Shown: positions 1 to 6,792 of the stretch, one piece after another
How the letters are laid out: each line of letters starts with the position of its first letter
Numbering within the stretch: position 1 is the first letter of the stretch
Source of the DNA: an uncultured Bacilli bacterium
GTDB lineage: Bacteria; Bacillota_I; Bacilli_A; RF39; UBA660
DNA length: 16,771 bases
NCBI GenBank assembly: GCA_948479395.1
Contig: CAOLUI010000024.1
Span: 1-16,771, forward strand
Direction of reading: 5' to 3'
Position numbers and translations under genes: made by a program
The notes under the pieces: generated by a model
Databases searched by the model: none
What the model was told of the DNA's origin: nothing
What the model saw: only the letters and a program-made list of their open reading frames with translations

Positions 1-51
1 TGTAATATTCAATCACATTTCTGTAATTAATTATTACACTTTTATAGTACC

Positions 52-74
52 AAAAGACCATTAAAAGATCTTTT
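52..74 (-). terminator. Weak candidate terminator after the NHEJ operon
   Basis: AAAAGA (52-57) and TCTTTT (69-74) can pair across an 11-nt loop just past the PE-POL stop. The stem is only 6 bp and no good U tract follows on the minus strand. Positions 1-81 otherwise hold no gene that I can see. Confidence 0.25.
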
Positions 75-81
75 ATTATAA

Positions 82-1494
82 TCATTGATTAACTTCAAAA
101 AAACCTTCCCATGGATCTTTTCTATTTAATCTTTTTAAAGCTTCCTTTATTCCAATTCCATCTGGTTTTACTTTATCAAGTTCACTATATCTAATTGGCA
201 TTGATACCCTAGCATTATCCCTTGCTCGTAAAGAATATGGAGCAACACTAGTAGCCCCTCTTGTATTACGCATCCAATCAATAAAAATTTTACCCTTCCT
301 TTTTTCCTTTCGCATATTACTCACATATTTATCTGGCCATTTCATTTCCATTAACTTGGCTATATTTTTGGCAAAATCACGTAAATCAGACCATGATTTT
401 AACTTTTTTGTTGGAACTAAAACATGATATCCTTTTCCACCACTCGTTTTTAAAAAAGACTTTAAATTAAATTCATCTAAAACACTTTTTAAATCTCTAA
501 CTCCTTGCCGAACTTTAGCTAAACTAATCCTTTCATCCGGATCCAAATCAAACACTAAAATATCGGGTTTTTCCAAATTATCAACTCTACTTCCCCACAC
601 ATGAAACTCATAACTATTTCTTTGAACTTCTGCAATAATTCCTGATGCCTCCACAATATAATAATAATCTTCTTTCCCGTGCTTATTATTTGAAAGTTTA
701 ACTTCTTCAATCCCTCTACTCTTATTTCCTAAATGTTTTTTAAAAAAACAAGTATCATTAACTCCCCCTGGACAACTCACAGTGCTTAAAATACGTCCTC
801 TTACAAAAGGCAACATTCGTTTTATAACTTTTTTATAATATAAAGCTATCTCTAATTTAGAAATTCTTTTTTTCTTAAAAATTAATTTATCTGGACTAGA
901 TATTTTTACTCCTTCAACAATACCTTCTTTTTTAGAATTTTTTACAATTTTTTTATTTTCAGCAATCTCATCCATTGTTCGTCCACTCCTAATACTAGTA
1001 TTCAAAGTTTTAATATCTTCATAAAGCCAAATAGAATCTTTTTCTTTAATTAACAACCAGTTATTTTCCTTATAACGAACTAAAGACCATTTACCTTTTA
1101 ATCTTTGCCCTCTTAAAATAAATTTTATTGATCCTTTTTTAAAACTTGTTTCAAAATCCTCTAAAGACTCAAAATATCCCTCATCAAAAAGCATCACCGT
1201 TCCTGCTCCATATTGTCCCTTTGGAATTACCCCTTCAAAATTTCGATAACTAAGAGGATGCTCCTCAACTAAAATAGCTAATCTTTTATCTTTAGGATTA
1301 TAAGAAGGTCCTTTAGGAACTGCCCAACTTTTTAAAACACCATCAAATTCCAAACGCAAATCATAATGATCTTTTCGGGCTATATGATGTTGAATAACAA
1401 ACCTTTTCTTTTTCGTACTCTTTTTCTTTTCGCCTCTAGGCTCATTTGTCACTAAAAAATTTCTTTTTTGATTATATTTATTTAATGAATTCAT
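82..1494 (-). CDS. LigD-type PE-POL protein: 3'-phosphoesterase fused to NHEJ polymerase/primase, no ligase domain
   Basis: It processes the 3' ends of DNA breaks and fills gaps in bacterial NHEJ. Residues ~30-150 are the LigD phosphoesterase (PE) module. The expected active-site residues are visible: H37, H43, D45, R47 (HYDLRLE), H79 (EEHPL) and Y83. Residues ~196-470 are the AEP-type polymerase (POL) with FHVWGSR near 297, the metal pair DLD at D316/D318, SGGKGYH at 351-357 and the third acid D406 in FIDW. POL then ends at the C-terminus; no KxDG ligase module is present because it is encoded by the gene just upstream. I chose the ATG at 1494 (470 aa) because AAAGAGGT lies 7 nt upstream. 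A GTG at 1542 extends the frame by 16 residues but has no well-spaced ribosome site. It is the last gene of the Ku-ligase-PE-POL operon, 49 nt after the ligase. Domain calls are firm; activity is inferred. Confidence 0.93.
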   Translation of the reverse strand: MNSLNKYNQKRNFLVTNEPRGEKKKSTKKKRFVIQHHIARKDHYDLRLEFDGVLKSWAVPKGPSYNPKDKRLAILVEEHPLSYRNFEGVIPKGQYGAGTVMLFDEGYFESLEDFETSFKKGSIKFILRGQRLKGKWSLVRYKENNWLLIKEKDSIWLYEDIKTLNTSIRSGRTMDEIAENKKIVKNSKKEGIVEGVKISSPDKLIFKKKRISKLEIALYYKKVIKRMLPFVRGRILSTVSCPGGVNDTCFFKKHLGNKSRGIEEVKLSNNKHGKEDYYYIVEASGIIAEVQRNSYEFHVWGSRVDNLEKPDILVFDLDPDERISLAKVRQGVRDLKSVLDEFNLKSFLKTSGGKGYHVLVPTKKLKSWSDLRDFAKNIAKLMEMKWPDKYVSNMRKEKRKGKIFIDWMRNTRGATSVAPYSLRARDNARVSMPIRYSELDKVKPDGIGIKEALKRLNRKDPWEGFFEVNQ

Positions 1495-1543
1495 ATTTAA
1501 TACCTCTTTATTATTTTTTGCTAAAACTTTATCTTCATACACC

Positions 1544-2422
1544 CTAATATTCTTTTTTAAACACTGGTTGACGCAAAAAATTATTTTCCGTTCTCTCTAA
1601 ATACCCAACTTCACATTTAAGTCTTGGCTTAAAAAAACTTACATCTTTTTCCTTCAACTCGGAAAAAGGATTATTTCTACTTGTTGGTTGTTGAATTATT
1701 TTTTTATAAAATTTATTGGATTTACTTAAAGAAACTTTTCCCACAAAACAAAATCTTTTCCCATAATATTCTCCTAAAAAAAGAGAAATTTTTTCTTGAT
1801 TAATTTTAAATCCCCCGATTAAAAAAACTCCCTGTTTTAAATTCTTGATTTTAATCCAGTCATTGCTTCTTATTCCAATAGAATATGGACTATCACTTCT
1901 CTTAGCTACTACCCCTTCCAAATCAAATTTTTGAACCTTTTTAAAAAGTTTTTTTCCGTTTTGTAAAACATATTTGGTTTTAACAAAATAATCACTATCC
2001 CTAACTTGATTTAAAACTTCCTTTCGTTTTAATAATGGCTCCTTTATCAAACTTTTATTTTTATAAAGGCAATCAAAAACAACAAAACAAACTGGATTAT
2101 TTTCCGCCATATATTTTATCTTACTTTCACTTTTTAAATGACTTCTTTCCTGTAAATGAGAAAAACTAGGCTTTCCTTCCACAAAAGAAACTATCTCTCC
2201 ATCAAAAATCATATTTTCTTTTATATCTTTTCGAATATTTTGTAATTCTGGATATTTACCTGTTATATCATCCCCATGGCGATTAAATATCTTAAATTTA
2301 TTTTTACCTACATGAATCATTGCTCTTATCCCATCAAACTTTAATTCATATAAAAAATCTTTATCATCAAAAATAGCTCTTTTTTCTTTTAAAAGCATCG
2401 GTAAAATAGGATAACCAAACAT
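1544..2422 (-). CDS. Stand-alone LigD-type ATP-dependent DNA ligase
   Basis: It seals DNA ends in NHEJ using ATP, through an enzyme-adenylate. This 292-residue protein has the nucleotidyltransferase domain followed by an OB-fold and nothing else. Motif I is ELKFDGIRA with the adenylated lysine at K28. FNRHGDD is at 46-52, motif III FDGEIV at 73-78, IIIa FVVFDCLY at 113-120, motif IV DLEGVVAKR at 167-175 and motif V WIKIKN at 189-194. The OB-fold ends in a motif VI-like LRQP near 283. This matches the LIG module of LigD, here its own gene. The ATG follows the Ku stop by 3 nt and its SD (GGAAG, 8 nt upstream) lies inside the last Ku codons, so translation is probably coupled to Ku. It is likely the partner of the PE-POL protein encoded next. 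Confidence 0.94.
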   Translation of the reverse strand: MFGYPILPMLLKEKRAIFDDKDFLYELKFDGIRAMIHVGKNKFKIFNRHGDDITGKYPELQNIRKDIKENMIFDGEIVSFVEGKPSFSHLQERSHLKSESKIKYMAENNPVCFVVFDCLYKNKSLIKEPLLKRKEVLNQVRDSDYFVKTKYVLQNGKKLFKKVQKFDLEGVVAKRSDSPYSIGIRSNDWIKIKNLKQGVFLIGGFKINQEKISLFLGEYYGKRFCFVGKVSLSKSNKFYKKIIQQPTSRNNPFSELKEKDVSFFKPRLKCEVGYLERTENNFLRQPVFKKEY

Positions 2423-2425
2423 AAA

Positions 2426-3163
2426 TTAGACTTCCAAACTTTTTTGCAAAGAAGTAATCAAATCCTTTACTGATGCCTTCTTTTTTATCTCTTTTTTAGC
2501 TATCGGTTTACCCATTACTTTCTTATCGATAGCTTCTTTAATTTGATTTTGATAATCGTCTAAATAACTATTAGGTTGAAAATGACCCGATAAATGATCA
2601 ACTAACTGCATGGCTAAATCTAATTCTTTTTTACTAAAACTAGCTTCCACAGAAGCTTCAGGAATATTTACCTCCTCCTCAAAAAAAATCGTTGACATTA
2701 ATATATTCCCTTCAAAAAAGCGTAAAAGAACATAATAAAATTTACTATTAAGAGAAGTCTTAGCCACCGCCACTTTCTTCGTTTTCTTTAAAACTTCCAA
2801 AAATAAAGAATACGCTTTTGATTTTTTAGGAGTTGTTAAAATATAACTTTTTTCATAATAGTAAGGACTAATCTCATTTTCCGGAACAAAAGATATTATT
2901 TCAATTGTCCCCTTAACATCAACCTGTAAATTTGCCAGTTCTTCTTTAGTAAATGTTACATATTTCCCCTTTTCATATTCATATCCTTTAATTAAATCTG
3001 CCTCTTTTACTATTTTTTTACAATGTTCACAATACTTTTGATACCTAATTCGATTTAAACACTTTTTATGTAACTGATTAAAAGTTGTATCATTATTTTT
3101 TATTACTGGATTATAAACAATTGGTATATTCACTAATCCAAACGATATTGCACTACTTGCCAT
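2426..3163 (-). CDS. ku: Ku, DNA double-strand-break end-binding protein
   Basis: A bacterial Ku homodimer threads onto broken DNA ends and recruits the ligase and polymerase. At 245 residues it is near the usual bacterial length. The N-terminus has the family hallmark ISFGLVNIPI (6-15), the central LHKKCLNRIRYQKYCEHCKK segment with its CxxC pair, and IKGYEYEKGKYV. A Lys-rich tail follows. In many Ku proteins a Trp-Lys-Gly precedes ISFGLV; here it is ASSA, a small deviation. The ATG at 3163 has AGGTG 7 nt upstream. It is the first gene of the NHEJ operon and is divergent from the helix-turn-helix/SDR gene across 106 bp. Confidence 0.95.
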   Translation of the reverse strand: MASSAISFGLVNIPIVYNPVIKNNDTTFNQLHKKCLNRIRYQKYCEHCKKIVKEADLIKGYEYEKGKYVTFTKEELANLQVDVKGTIEIISFVPENEISPYYYEKSYILTTPKKSKAYSLFLEVLKKTKKVAVAKTSLNSKFYYVLLRFFEGNILMSTIFFEEEVNIPEASVEASFSKKELDLAMQLVDHLSGHFQPNSYLDDYQNQIKEAIDKKVMGKPIAKKEIKKKASVKDLITSLQKSLEV

Positions 3164-3180
3164 AATTATTCACCTATCCT

Positions 3181-3210
3181 CAATATGCTAATAAAAAGAA
3201 AAATTATTCA
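3181..3210 (-). promoter_or_regulatory. Candidate promoter for the Ku-ligase-PE-POL operon (sigma-G-like or weak sigma-A)
   Basis: On the minus strand TGAATA (3205-3210) is followed after 17 nt by CATATTG (3181-3187), about 20 nt before the Ku start codon. This looks more like the forespore sigma-G pattern (TGnATA, CATnnTA) than sigma-A, to which it matches only 3/6 and 4/6. Bacillus subtilis expresses its ku-ligD operon in the forespore under sigma-G, which makes the resemblance notable. In DNA this AT-rich the match could be chance. Confidence 0.35.
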
Positions 3211-3219
3211 TAAAAAGAA
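3191..3219. repeat. 10-bp direct repeat in the divergent Ku/HTH-SDR promoter region
   Basis: ATAAAAAGAA occurs at 3191-3200 and again at 3210-3219, offset by 19 bp, close to two helical turns. The copies flank the -35-like element of the Ku promoter candidate. It may be a regulator site or a chance product of A-rich DNA. Confidence 0.35.
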
Positions 3220-3236
3220 GAATTGATTTTATTCTT
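3218..3236. promoter_or_regulatory. Candidate operator: inverted repeat AAGAAT-N7-ATTCTT
   Basis: The perfect 6-bp arms lie at 3218-3223 and 3231-3236 and overlap the -35 element proposed for the rightward gene. It is placed as an autoregulatory site for the helix-turn-helix protein would be. A 6-bp AT-rich inverted repeat is weak evidence alone. Confidence 0.3.
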
Positions 3237-3251
3237 AATTCGGTATAAAAT
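3223..3251 (+). promoter_or_regulatory. Candidate sigma-A promoter for the HTH-SDR fusion gene
   Basis: TTGATT at 3223-3228 is followed after 17 nt by TAAAAT at 3246-3251. The predicted start near 3258 would leave a leader of only about 12 nt, just holding the GGTGAT ribosome site. TATAAA at 3244-3249 with a 15-nt spacer is an alternative -10 box. Confidence 0.4.
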
Positions 3252-3269
3252 GAAAATGGTGATTATTTT

Positions 3270-4652
3270 ATGGAATATATGACTGTTAAACAAGCGGCTA
3301 AAATATGGAACATAAGTGAAAGAAGAATTATAAACTTAATTAAAGACAATCGTATTCCGGGAAGCTTTAAAAACGGAATGTACTGGAATATCCCTTGCAA
3401 TGCACATAAACCTTTTGACAAAAGAACCAAAATCAATAAAAATTTAAACGATAAAAAAATTGTAGTTATTGCGGGAATAAATTCGGATATTGGAAAAAGT
3501 TTAACTCAAATTCTTTTAAATGCCGGCTACCGCATTATCGGTTTATATCAACAAAATAGTAATATAGATTCTTTTTTTCACCAAAAAGATATTTCCCTAA
3601 AAGAAGTAAATTATTTTAAACGCGCCAATCTAATTAAAACCGTTAATGAAATTAATGAAGATATCTTCGGCTTTGTCTTTATGGAAATCTATTTTAACTT
3701 AGAAGATAATTTAGATTTTGATTATGATAAATTTGAAAAAAGTTACCAAGTAAACGTTTTTGCTGCCAATCTTTTAGTTCGAGAATTAGTCAAAAAAATG
3801 AATTACGAATCGAGTATTGTTATGGTTAATAGTATTGAAGCTTATCGAGGATCTTTTGGGGCTTCTGCTTATGCCTCCGCCCAAGCCGCTAAAGTTAATC
3901 TCGTACAAACCTACGCTAATATTTTTACAGAAATGTATGGTATTCGGATTAATTCTGTCATGGCGGGATGGATCGGTGGAGTTATGGAAAACGATGATGC
4001 TTTTAACAAAGCCAAAGATTCTATACCAATGAAAAGATTAGGGAACCCTGAAGAAATAGCTGATGATATCTTTTTAATGCTTACCAGACACAAATATACT
4101 AATGGTAGTTCGCTTATTTCTGATGGGGGTTATTTATCAATGGATTCCCAATCAAAAACAGAAGATTTAGATTCCGGAAAATTCTATAAAATTTTAAATA
4201 AATATTTTACAGAAGCAAAAAAAGATTCACAAATGTGGATTATTTCAACAATGATGGAAAATGAATGGAACGAAGATCCAGCTGAAAGACAATTTATTCA
4301 AAGTAATTTTGATGCTGCCGAACGAGGAGTCAAAATAAAAAGAATCTTTATATTTGACCAAAAAGATTCTTTAAAATATAAATCCAATCCCTATTTAAAA
4401 AGATATTTAAAGAGTAATAAAATTATCAGTAATTTTGTAGATCTAAAAGAATTAAAAAGAACAAAACCAGAATTACTTGACATTATAAAAAATGGTTGGA
4501 TTGGAATTGATAATTATGCCCTTCTAGTAGATTTACCAAGTGATGGTACTTCACGAGGATACGTTACCATGAACAAACTAGAAATTGCAAAAGCCAAAAA
4601 ATGTTTTCAAGAACTCGAAGAAATAGAACAACCTTTAAAAAATATTATTTAA
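3270..4652 (+). CDS. HTH / degenerate SDR / C-terminal domain fusion, probable regulator
   Basis: I do not recognise this 460-residue arrangement as a named family. Residues 1-45 look like an excisionase/MerR-type winged helix (MTVKQAAKIWNISERRI). Residues ~62-290 are a short-chain dehydrogenase fold with a dinucleotide loop AGINSDIG (68-75), the active-site Ser at S188, Tyr at Y201, and a C-terminal SDGG. Two key sites are altered: the catalytic Lys of YxxxK is Gln205 (codon caa), and the usual NNAG after strand 4 reads FMEI. Residues ~300-460 form a third domain with a WIIST...RGVKIKRIFIF pattern, vaguely like PLD-like sensory C-termini, which I cannot assign. The ATG has GGTGAT upstream. 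It is divergent from Ku and converges on an intact SDR, sharing a TTAA that gives both stops. I infer a nucleotide- or metabolite-sensing DNA-binding protein, not an enzyme. Confidence 0.8.
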   Translation: MEYMTVKQAAKIWNISERRIINLIKDNRIPGSFKNGMYWNIPCNAHKPFDKRTKINKNLNDKKIVVIAGINSDIGKSLTQILLNAGYRIIGLYQQNSNIDSFFHQKDISLKEVNYFKRANLIKTVNEINEDIFGFVFMEIYFNLEDNLDFDYDKFEKSYQVNVFAANLLVRELVKKMNYESSIVMVNSIEAYRGSFGASAYASAQAAKVNLVQTYANIFTEMYGIRINSVMAGWIGGVMENDDAFNKAKDSIPMKRLGNPEEIADDIFLMLTRHKYTNGSSLISDGGYLSMDSQSKTEDLDSGKFYKILNKYFTEAKKDSQMWIISTMMENEWNEDPAERQFIQSNFDAAERGVKIKRIFIFDQKDSLKYKSNPYLKRYLKSNKIISNFVDLKELKRTKPELLDIIKNGWIGIDNYALLVDLPSDGTSRGYVTMNKLEIAKAKKCFQELEEIEQPLKNII

Positions 4653-5569
4653 CCCATTACTTCTCCGCCATTATTATGAAGCACTTGACCCGTTACATAA
4701 CTTGAATCATCACTTGCCAAAAACACAAATGTAGGTGCTAATTCATAAGGCATCGCCCCTCTTGCCATTGCAGCATTTGCTCCTAAAGAGGGAATTTTTT
4801 CTTTTACCCAACAAGCTGGTTGTAAAGGAGTCCAAAAAAAACCTGGAGCTATTGCGTTTACCCGTATATTTTTAAGGGCTAAATTTCTAGCTAAAGCTCT
4901 CGTAAAACCTACTATTGCTCCTTTAGTTGTTACATAATCAATTAATTGAGGATCTCCATAAAATGCTGTTACAGAACTCAAATTAATAATTGATGCCCCA
5001 GATTTTAAAAATGGTAAAATCTCTTTTGTCAAATAAAACATTCCATATACATTAACTTTCATTGTTCGATCAAATTGTTCATCACTAATACACTCTAGTG
5101 TATCTTGTTGATATTGTACTCCAGCATTATTTACTAAAATATCTATATGGCCAAAACTTTCTAATGTTTTACTAACTATTTTCTTACAAAAACTTTTATC
5201 CGTAATATCTCCTGCTAATAATAAACATCTACCTCCCAAATTTTCAATATATTTTTTCGTTTCTTCAGCATCTTTATGTTCATTATAATAAGGAATAACT
5301 ATATCAGCTCCCTCTTTAACAAAAGCAATCGCACAAGCCCTACCAAGCCCACTATCTCCTCCTGTAATAATTGCCACTTTATCCTTCAACTTCCCACTTC
5401 CTAAATAATTAGGATCATCAAAAATCGGCCTTGGATTCATTAAATACTCCATTCCTGGTTGTTCACTTTGAGATTGCTCTGGAGCCATAATTAGATATTC
5501 TTTACTCTCTAACCCTCTTTTATTATAATAATTATAATACTGATTTCCAAAATGATAATCATACTTCAT
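4649..5569 (-). CDS. SDR-family oxidoreductase of the YdaD/YghA general-stress type
   Basis: A cytosolic NAD(P)-dependent alcohol/aldehyde oxidoreductase of unknown substrate. The N-terminal signature (QSEQPGMEYLMNPRP, ~35-48, then GSGKLKDKVAIITGG) is that of the Bacillus YdaD/YhxC and E. coli YghA subgroup. The cofactor loop TGGDSGLG is at 69-76, NNAG at 147-150, and the catalytic Ser199, Tyr212 and Lys216 (YVTTK) are all present. It ends VTGQVLHNNGG. At 306 residues it has a Tyr-rich extension of about 27 residues before MAPEQ. I keep the upstream ATG because AGGGGTG precedes it by 8 nt, whereas Met28 lacks a good site. Its stop overlaps that of the convergent HTH-SDR gene. B. subtilis YdaD is a general stress protein; a stress role here is inference. 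Confidence 0.9.
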   Translation of the reverse strand: MKYDYHFGNQYYNYYNKRGLESKEYLIMAPEQSQSEQPGMEYLMNPRPIFDDPNYLGSGKLKDKVAIITGGDSGLGRACAIAFVKEGADIVIPYYNEHKDAEETKKYIENLGGRCLLLAGDITDKSFCKKIVSKTLESFGHIDILVNNAGVQYQQDTLECISDEQFDRTMKVNVYGMFYLTKEILPFLKSGASIINLSSVTAFYGDPQLIDYVTTKGAIVGFTRALARNLALKNIRVNAIAPGFFWTPLQPACWVKEKIPSLGANAAMARGAMPYELAPTFVFLASDDSSYVTGQVLHNNGGEVMG

Positions 5570-5593
5570 AAAAAAACACCCCTAATCTATTAA

Positions 5594-5599
5594 ATTATA
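5594..5599 (-). promoter_or_regulatory. Candidate -10 box for the YdaD-like SDR gene
   Basis: A perfect TATAAT on the minus strand lies 24 nt before the start codon, leaving room for the AGGGGTG ribosome site. The hexamer 17 nt upstream (TTATTA) is a poor -35. No convincing promoter is visible for the rightward capA-like gene in the same 97-bp gap. Confidence 0.35.
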
Positions 5600-5666
5600 T
5601 TAATTAAATAAAAGATTAATAATAAAAAATAATTCTTTCGGTAATAATAAGTTAAAAGGAGAAAAA

Positions 5667-6791
5667 ATGAAAAAAATAACTTATTTAACAGCTTCGATAT
5701 TATTAATATTTATGATAATATTTTCTATCCCTTATTTTTTCCGAAATCAAAATTTTGTTTATGAAAATACTCCTGATTATAATTTAATCAAAGAATATCA
5801 TTTAACACTAGGAATGGTAGGAGATGCTTTATATCATTCAGGAGTTTATAAGGATGGTCTTCAAATAAATGGTACTTATAATTTTGATTATCAATTATCT
5901 GAAATATCTCCTCTTATTCATCAATATGACTTAGCCTTCTATAATCAAGAAAGTATTTTAGGGGGAAGTGAAATTGGTTTATCCTCTTATCCTCGATTCA
6001 ATTCTCCTAAAGAAGTAGGAGACGCTTTCATCAAAGCTGGTTTTAATTTAGTAAGCCTAGCTAATAATCATACTCTTGATCGAGGTGAAAAAGCCATAAT
6101 TAACTCTACTAATTATTGGAATAATACTCCTGTTATCACAGCAGGTAGCTATCAATCACAAGAAGATTTAGAAAAAACTCATGTCCATCAAAAAAATGGT
6201 ATTAAATTTGCTTTTTTCTCTTATACTGATACAACTAATGGTTTAAAAACTCCCGCTCAAAAAGATTATTTAGTTAATATATTTGATAAAGAAAAAGTAA
6301 AAAACGATATTGCTAAAGTACAAGCTCTTGTTGATGTTATAATTGTCTCCATGCATTGGGGAAGTGAATACACTCATATTCCTACTACGATACAAAAAGA
6401 AGAAGCACAATATTTATCTTCTTTAGGAGTTGATATCATTATTGGCAATCATCCACATGTTATTCAACCAATCGAATATATTAACAATACTATTGTTTTT
6501 TATTCCTTAGGAAATTTTATTTCTGCCCAAGATGGACTTAACAAGAGAATCGGTCTTTTAGCTTCCCTTGATATTAACAAAACTATTCTAAATAACAAAA
6601 CTACGATTACAATTAATAATATTAAAGGCGATTTATTATACACCCATCATAATGGCTATCGCAAATTTAAAGTAATCCCCTTTTATAAGCTAAATACTAA
6701 TATTCTTCCTGATTATGAAAATATAAAAAAAAATTATGAAAAAATTCTCAATGCAAATGACCCTTTCATTCAAATCGGAACTCTCTCATAA
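5667..6791 (+). CDS. CapA-family (PGA_cap) metallophosphoesterase-like protein, membrane-anchored
   Basis: The 374-residue protein starts with a signal anchor (hydrophobic ~7-24) that places the catalytic domain outside the membrane. Residues ~45-290 carry the family's metal-site motifs in order: GMVGD (49-53), NQES (93-96), NNHTLDRG (133-140), MHWGSEY (229-235), GNHPH (260-264) and YSLGNF (279-284). In Bacillus, CapA acts with CapB and CapC in poly-gamma-glutamate export, but no capB or capC is visible here. Many stand-alone CapA-like proteins have unknown envelope roles. The ATG has an ideal AAAGGAG 6 nt upstream. The gene converges on the UDG-like gene with only 1 nt between stops and no strong terminator. 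Family assignment is firm; substrate unknown. Confidence 0.9.
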   Translation: MKKITYLTASILLIFMIIFSIPYFFRNQNFVYENTPDYNLIKEYHLTLGMVGDALYHSGVYKDGLQINGTYNFDYQLSEISPLIHQYDLAFYNQESILGGSEIGLSSYPRFNSPKEVGDAFIKAGFNLVSLANNHTLDRGEKAIINSTNYWNNTPVITAGSYQSQEDLEKTHVHQKNGIKFAFFSYTDTTNGLKTPAQKDYLVNIFDKEKVKNDIAKVQALVDVIIVSMHWGSEYTHIPTTIQKEEAQYLSSLGVDIIIGNHPHVIQPIEYINNTIVFYSLGNFISAQDGLNKRIGLLASLDINKTILNNKTTITINNIKGDLLYTHHNGYRKFKVIPFYKLNTNILPDYENIKKNYEKILNANDPFIQIGTLS

Positions 6792-6792
6792 T

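Noticed and set aside
22..38. TGTAAT/ATTACA inverted repeat at the left edge
   Set aside because: Short, AT-rich and without a U tract; likely chance. No second copy with the same structure is present.
1495..1542. GTG-initiated 16-residue extension of the PE-POL protein
   Set aside because: No spaced ribosome site precedes GTG 1542, while ATG 1494 has AAAGAGGT at 7 nt and the PE domain begins after it.
3817..4093. Short open frames inside the HTH-SDR gene on both strands
   Set aside because: They lie in other frames of a gene with clear domain content and lack ribosome sites.
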